DNA from: Geminicoccaceae bacterium | GTDB lineage: Bacteria > Pseudomonadota > Alphaproteobacteria > Geminicoccales > Geminicoccaceae | Direction of reading: 5' to 3' | NCBI GenBank assembly: GCA_020446285.1 | Contig: JAGREZ010000067.1 | Coordinates: 5,517-15,560, forward strand | DNA length: 10,044 nucleotides | Part shown: one piece after another, positions 7,040 to 10,044 of the stretch | Layout: every line of letters begins with the position of its first letter | Position numbering within the stretch: the stretch's first letter is position 1 | The notes under the pieces: model-generated | What the model saw: the letters and a program-made list of their open reading frames with translations, nothing else | Told to the model about the DNA's origin: nothing | The model's database searches: none | Made by a program: the position numbers and the translations under genes

Positions 7040-7918
7040 ATGCTCGCCATTGTAGGCATTCTCTGTGTCATCGGGCTCGTTTTCGGCGGCTACTACCTCG
7101 CCGGCGGCAAGTTCGGCATCATCGTCAAGGCGATGCCGTTCGAGCTCATGATGATCGGCGGTGCGGCCGTCGGCACATTCCTGATTGCCAATGGCGGCAG
7201 CGTGCTCAAGGGTGCTCTCGGCGATCTCAAGCATGTGTTCGGCGGCCCCAAGTGGAAGAAGGACGACTATCGCGACCTTCTCTCGCTGATGTTCATGATC
7301 ATCAAGCTGCTCAAGACCAAGGGCGTGCTCGCGCTCGAACCGCATCTCGACAATCCGCACGAGAGCGTGCTCTTCGCCCGATATGCCAAGATCCAGCACG
7401 ATCATTTCGCGCTCGATTTCATCGCTGATACGCTGCGCATGATGACCATGAGCATGGACGACCCCTATCAGGTCGAGGACTGCATGCAGCGCCAGCTCAA
7501 GAAGCACCACAACGAGCTGCACGCGCGTGGCGCCGCCCTGCAGAACATCGCCGACGGCCTGCCGGCGCTCGGCATCGTCGCGGCGGTGCTCGGCATCGTG
7601 AAGACCATGGGTGCGATCGACCAGCCGGTGGAAGTGCTCGGCGGCATGATCGGCGGTGCGCTCGTCGGTACCTTCATGGGGGTGTATCTGGCCTATGGCT
7701 TTATCGGTCCCATGACCGCCCGCCTCAATCAGTGCTACGAGCAGGACGGGCAATTCTACTTCATCATCCGCGACTGCCTCGTCGCCTATCTGCAGGGACA
7801 TTCCGCGCCGATCGCGGTGGAACTGGCGCGTGGCAACGTGCCGTCCGATCTTCAGCCGACTTTCCACGAGCTCGACGAAGTGCTGAACGAGCTGCCGGCC
7901 GATCCGCTTGCCGGCTGA
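7040..7918 (+). CDS. motA: Flagellar motor stator protein MotA
   Basis: The 292-residue inner-membrane protein forms, with MotB, the ion-conducting stator unit that drives flagellar rotation. Four membrane segments are apparent: about 2-20, 33-51, 171-190 and 201-223. The large cytoplasmic loop between segments 2 and 3 carries the charged region that meets rotor protein FliG, including HESVLFARYAKIQHDHFALDF. Prolines corresponding to the channel-gating pair of E. coli MotA (Pro173 and Pro222) are at Pro175 in DGLPALGIV and Pro224 in GFIGPM. Length matches the E. coli protein (295). The ATG at 7040 opens directly into the first membrane helix; the ribosome-binding site is weak and lies in a hairpin. 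motB follows after 7 bases, so the two form one operon. The sequence fits the proton-driven MotA type rather than the shorter sodium-driven PomA, but the ion was not tested. Confidence 0.96.
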   Translation: MLAIVGILCVIGLVFGGYYLAGGKFGIIVKAMPFELMMIGGAAVGTFLIANGGSVLKGALGDLKHVFGGPKWKKDDYRDLLSLMFMIIKLLKTKGVLALEPHLDNPHESVLFARYAKIQHDHFALDFIADTLRMMTMSMDDPYQVEDCMQRQLKKHHNELHARGAALQNIADGLPALGIVAAVLGIVKTMGAIDQPVEVLGGMIGGALVGTFMGVYLAYGFIGPMTARLNQCYEQDGQFYFIIRDCLVAYLQGHSAPIAVELARGNVPSDLQPTFHELDEVLNELPADPLAG

Positions 7919-7925
7919 TTGACAG

Positions 7926-8861
7926 ATGTCGAACCAGCAGGCTCCGGTCATCATCAAGAAGGTCATCGAGGAAGGTGGTCATGGCCACCATGGCGGCGCC
8001 TGGAAGGTGGCCTATGCCGACTTCGTGACGGCGATGATGGCCTTCTTCCTCATGCTCTGGCTGCTCAGCACCTCGAGTGAGGAGACGCTGCAGGGGCTTG
8101 CGCAGTATTTCAGCGAGGCCGATGCCAACGAGGGTGAGCCGGGCGGCGTCGGCGGCATTCTCGACGGCACGACGGTGACCAGCCAGCAGATCGTGATCCA
8201 GGCGCCCTCATCGCCGTTCAGCATGCCGGGCATGGCCCAGCCGAGCCGGTCCGACGAGGATGCGGATGCGTTCGAGATGGAACTCTCCACCTCATCGCTG
8301 GAAATGGACAGCGACCTTGCGGGAATGAGCAGCGACGAGGCGCTGCGGGCAGCGGCGGAACGGCTCGAGGACGAACAGTTCGAAACGGCCAATGCGGCGA
8401 TCGTCCAGCAGCTCAACAGCACGCCTGAACTCGCCGAGTATGCCGACAGCCTGCAGATCGACAAGACCGAGGACGGCCTGCGCATCCAGATCGTCGACCA
8501 GGCCCGGACCGCCATGTTTCCGGGCGGCAGTGCCGAGATGTTCGATCACACGAAAAAGCTCATCGACGTCGTCGTCAGGGCGATCGCCAACCTGCCGCAG
8601 AAGCTCTCCATTCGCGGCCACACCGATTCGCGCCCCTTCGCGCCCGGCGTCGATAATGACAATTGGCGATTGTCCTCGGCACGCGCCAACGCGACGAGGC
8701 AGGCACTCGTCAATGCCGGGCTGGATCCCAGGCGCATCGCCGAAGTGGTGGGCAAGGCGGACAGCGAGCACCTGCTCGAGGAAGCCCCGAACGACCCACG
8801 CAACCGCCGCATCTCCCTCGTCCTCCTACGCAACCACCTGACCACCGCGGACGATCACTAG
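7926..8861 (+). CDS. motB: Flagellar motor stator protein MotB
   Basis: The 311-residue partner of MotA has one membrane helix and a periplasmic peptidoglycan-binding OmpA-like domain that anchors the stator to the cell wall. The N-terminal cytoplasmic part contains KKVIEEGGHGHHGG. The helix YADFVTAMMAFFLMLWLL includes the ion-carrying aspartate at position 32, the same number as in E. coli. After it come the plug region (about 52-65) and a long acidic linker (about 66-165) rich in Ser, Glu and Asp. The C-terminal OmpA domain shows the motifs SIRGHTDSRPF, NWRLSSARAN and DPRNRRISLVLL. The ATG is 7 bases after the motA stop without a clear Shine-Dalgarno sequence, so coupling with motA is likely. 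A hairpin follows the stop at once. Identity is secure. Confidence 0.96.
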   Translation: MSNQQAPVIIKKVIEEGGHGHHGGAWKVAYADFVTAMMAFFLMLWLLSTSSEETLQGLAQYFSEADANEGEPGGVGGILDGTTVTSQQIVIQAPSSPFSMPGMAQPSRSDEDADAFEMELSTSSLEMDSDLAGMSSDEALRAAAERLEDEQFETANAAIVQQLNSTPELAEYADSLQIDKTEDGLRIQIVDQARTAMFPGGSAEMFDHTKKLIDVVVRAIANLPQKLSIRGHTDSRPFAPGVDNDNWRLSSARANATRQALVNAGLDPRRIAEVVGKADSEHLLEEAPNDPRNRRISLVLLRNHLTTADDH

Positions 8862-8863
8862 AA

Positions 8864-8889
8864 TTTCCCGATCAGGCGGTATCGGGAAA
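8864..8889 (+). terminator. Probable transcription terminator of motAB
   Basis: TTTCCCGAT (8864-8872) and ATCGGGAAA (8881-8889) form a perfect 9-base-pair stem with an 8-base loop, beginning 3 bases after the motB stop. The downstream bases (CTGTCTCTATCGCTTTG) are pyrimidine-rich but lack a solid T-run, so termination may be partial or aided by Rho. Position and perfect stem support the call. Confidence 0.55.
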
Positions 8890-9384
8890 CTGTCTCTATC
8901 GCTTTGACTCTCCGCCTCTCCTGACCGTTCAGGCCCTACCATCCAATTGAGAAGAGCCTTGGCGTACCGGTCGACTACCCGACCACCTGCGCGAGGGAAG
9001 TCCGGCGGGTGCAGCTGACGGTCGCCGGCGGAATGCGATTTCGGTGGTGCGGCCGACGCGACGGCAACACCGGAACGGCAGACCCGAACCGCGGGCCTCA
9101 TTTGCCCGTGGCAGCTTTGTCGAAACCGCGATGCCCTGCAGAATGCCGACGAAGCCCGCCAACCATGCCGGAAGGTATCCCCCGATATCCGGCAAATTGG
9201 GGACGGCGTGTTTTGGCCGCCGCATACGTCGCCCGCCACTCGCCCATGCGTGGCCATGGGGTCCCCGCAGCCCGCGAATGTCGCCGACAGACGACTCCAG
9301 CGGTCGCCGGCGCGGTCCGACCGGCCGGTTTCGGAGACACGGCTGAAGCGATTGCAATACCCAGACGACAGGCGCACGCCATGG

Positions 9385-9422
9385 GTTTTAACTACTGCCC
9401 GCAGGGCATCGCGAGGTAAAAC
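9385..9422. repeat. Nested inverted repeat (38 bases)
   Basis: Outer arms GTTTTA (9385-9390) and TAAAAC (9417-9422) enclose an inner hairpin TGCCC (9396-9400), GCA loop, GGGCA (9404-9408). The spacers between outer and inner arms are 5 and 8 bases, so the fold has an asymmetric internal loop. AT-rich outer arms stand out from the surrounding GC-rich sequence. It could be a mobile-element end, a short palindromic repeat unit or a terminator-like relic; only one copy is in the window. Confidence 0.5.
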
Positions 9423-9526
9423 GACAGAATCCGGCGGCTTGCAGGATGGGTCGGTCGCGGCCGTGGCCCGTGTGGATCGTCCTTCGGCTTCCGTGGCAGT
9501 GTCCGTGGTGGTGGTGGTGTAGAGGA

Positions 9527-9540
9527 GGCCGCGCGCGGCC
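9527..9540. repeat. Perfect 14-base palindrome
   Basis: GGCCGCGCGCGGCC reads the same on both strands. It lies 80 bases upstream of the transposase remnant and just after five consecutive GTG triplets (9505-9519). A protein-binding site is possible, but pure G/C palindromes of this size can occur by chance in GC-rich DNA. Confidence 0.4.
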
Positions 9541-9619
9541 GTGGGTGACGCTGGCGGTCATCGCCGATCTTCGGAAACGGTTTGGGTTGTAACTCCTGGA
9601 ACCGGGAACGGAGACGAGG

Positions 9620-9718
9620 ATGGCCGAAGAGAGAATGGCGCTTGTCGAGCTTGCAGAGAAGCAAGCTGCTGGTGGTCTTCTGCGCGAGATGCTGACCTTC
9701 GCGGCCGAGCGCATCATG
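9620..9718 (+). pseudogene. IS256-family transposase remnant (N-terminal fragment)
   Basis: From the ATG at 9620 the first 33 residues, beginning MAEERMALVELAEKQAAGG and ending LREMLTFAAERIM, resemble the N-terminus of alphaproteobacterial IS256-type (mutator class) transposases, in which a similar AERIM stretch is followed by an acidic segment. Here the resemblance stops at about residue 33. The frame stays open to the right edge of the window, but the residues after that point are Arg/Pro-rich and unlike any transposase; the DDE catalytic domain of the roughly 400-residue enzyme is absent. GGAG and GAGG lie just before the ATG. It is therefore a truncated, inactive scrap cut by deletion or a later insertion near 9718. 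The family match is from memory of the family N-terminus and rests on a short stretch. Confidence 0.55.
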
Positions 9719-9854
9719 AAGGCCGGGCGGTATTTCTGCCTCGACCGAACGCTACCTACATGGCATCAATCCCGAAATGTGGAATGTTCATGCCACAGGA
9801 CCCGCAGGGCGGATGCTCCGTCGCGGGCGGGGTTCCGGCAGGTGGATGGGTGGC

Positions 9855-10044
9855 TCAGCCGTCGGGTGGTGGGCTCTGGGCTTTCGGTGGTGCGGAATCG
9901 GGCGGGGCGGATTCCGGTAATACGGAGTCCGGCCGTCCGGTCTCCGATGATGTGGATTCCGGCGGGGCATTCTCGCCCTGTGATGGTGGGGGTGCCGTTT
10001 CGTTCGCAACCTCCGCCTCCGCCTTCTCGGCCTCGTGGATTTCG
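9855..10044 (-). CDS. C-terminal end of an unidentified protein, runs off the right edge
   Basis: Read leftward from the window edge, this frame gives 62 codons ending in TGA at 9857-9855. It starts with an acidic/alanine helix-like segment (EIHEAEKAEAEVANE) and continues into a low-complexity tail with recurring P-E/D-S units (PPES, RPDS, LPES, PPDS) and Pro/Gln/Ser to the end. The change from charged helix to disordered proline-rich tail, and the GC-rich third positions, look like a real protein C-terminus. The opposite strand is also open here (Gly/Ser-rich), so strand choice is not certain. No family can be named because only the disordered tail is visible. It points toward the transposase scrap, whose insertion or deletion may have changed its downstream region. 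Confidence 0.45.
   Translation of the reverse strand, partial: EIHEAEKAEAEVANETAPPPSQGENAPPESTSSETGRPDSVLPESAPPDSAPPKAQSPPPDG

Larger units (their letters stand above)
8890..9619. other. Gene-poor stretch, no recognisable coding region
   Basis: About 730 bases follow the motB terminator. Open frames of 90-180 codons exist on both strands, but their translations are rich in Arg, Pro, Cys and Ser, show no recognisable domain, and overlap each other without preference for one frame. One minus-strand stretch (within 8929-9357) contains a hydrophobic segment, LPAWLAGFVGILQGIAV, which may be a relic but has no supporting start or neighbours. No tRNA-like or rRNA-like sequence was seen. The stretch holds an inverted repeat at 9385-9422, a run of five GTG triplets at 9505-9519 and a 14-base palindrome at 9527-9540. 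It looks like decayed or insertion-associated DNA. Confidence 0.5.

Noticed and set aside
6986..7966. 326-codon minus-strand open frame opposite motA
   Set aside because: motA on the plus strand has all family features; the antisense translation is rich in His, Glu and Arg with no recognisable fold.
8826..9377. Minus-strand open frames of 142 and 183 codons downstream of motB
   Set aside because: Compositions are Arg/Ser/Pro/Cys-rich, the frames overlap one another and the motB end, and no domain is recognisable. One hydrophobic stretch is noted but is not enough for a gene call.
9385..9422. Integron attC site
   Set aside because: The hairpin with outer arms recalls attC, but the arms do not fit the GTTRRRY/RYYYAAC core and no integrase or cassette array is nearby.

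Overview
The window looks like a chromosomal piece of a high-GC alphaproteobacterium. The grounds are the strong G/C preference at third codon positions, the protein families present, and the dapA-smpB pair with a soluble lytic transglycosylase gene diverging from it. No 16S rRNA or other taxonomic marker is present, so the lineage is an inference.

Layout. (1) Positions 1-2957, minus strand: a tightly packed three-gene run transcribed leftward, slt (exported peptidoglycan lytic transglycosylase), then a type II 2-haloacid dehalogenase of the HAD superfamily, then the first 79 codons of a PLP-dependent threonine/serine dehydratase that leaves the window. (2) A 108-base divergent intergenic region. 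(3) Positions 3066-4455, plus strand: dapA (lysine/diaminopimelate synthesis) and smpB (tmRNA partner, ribosome rescue). (4) A 107-base gap with three tandem 16-base repeats. (5) Positions 4563-6897: a cytoplasmic-type sulfatase with a Cys-type active-site motif, overlapping by 8 bases a formylglycine-generating enzyme that keeps both catalytic cysteines. The second enzyme probably converts the sulfatase cysteine to formylglycine, so the two form a self-contained activation pair. (6) Positions 7040-8861: motA and motB, the flagellar stator, followed by a strong hairpin. (7) Positions 8862-10044: a gene-poor, repeat-containing stretch. It carries an N-terminal scrap of an IS256-family transposase and, at the right edge on the minus strand, the probable acidic/proline-rich C-terminal tail of an unidentified protein.

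Most of the window is core metabolism and housekeeping. I see no convincing new multi-gene system. The parts most worth a second look are the repeat array ahead of the sulfatase/FGE pair, the pair itself (substrate unknown), and the decayed right end with its transposase scrap and inverted repeats.
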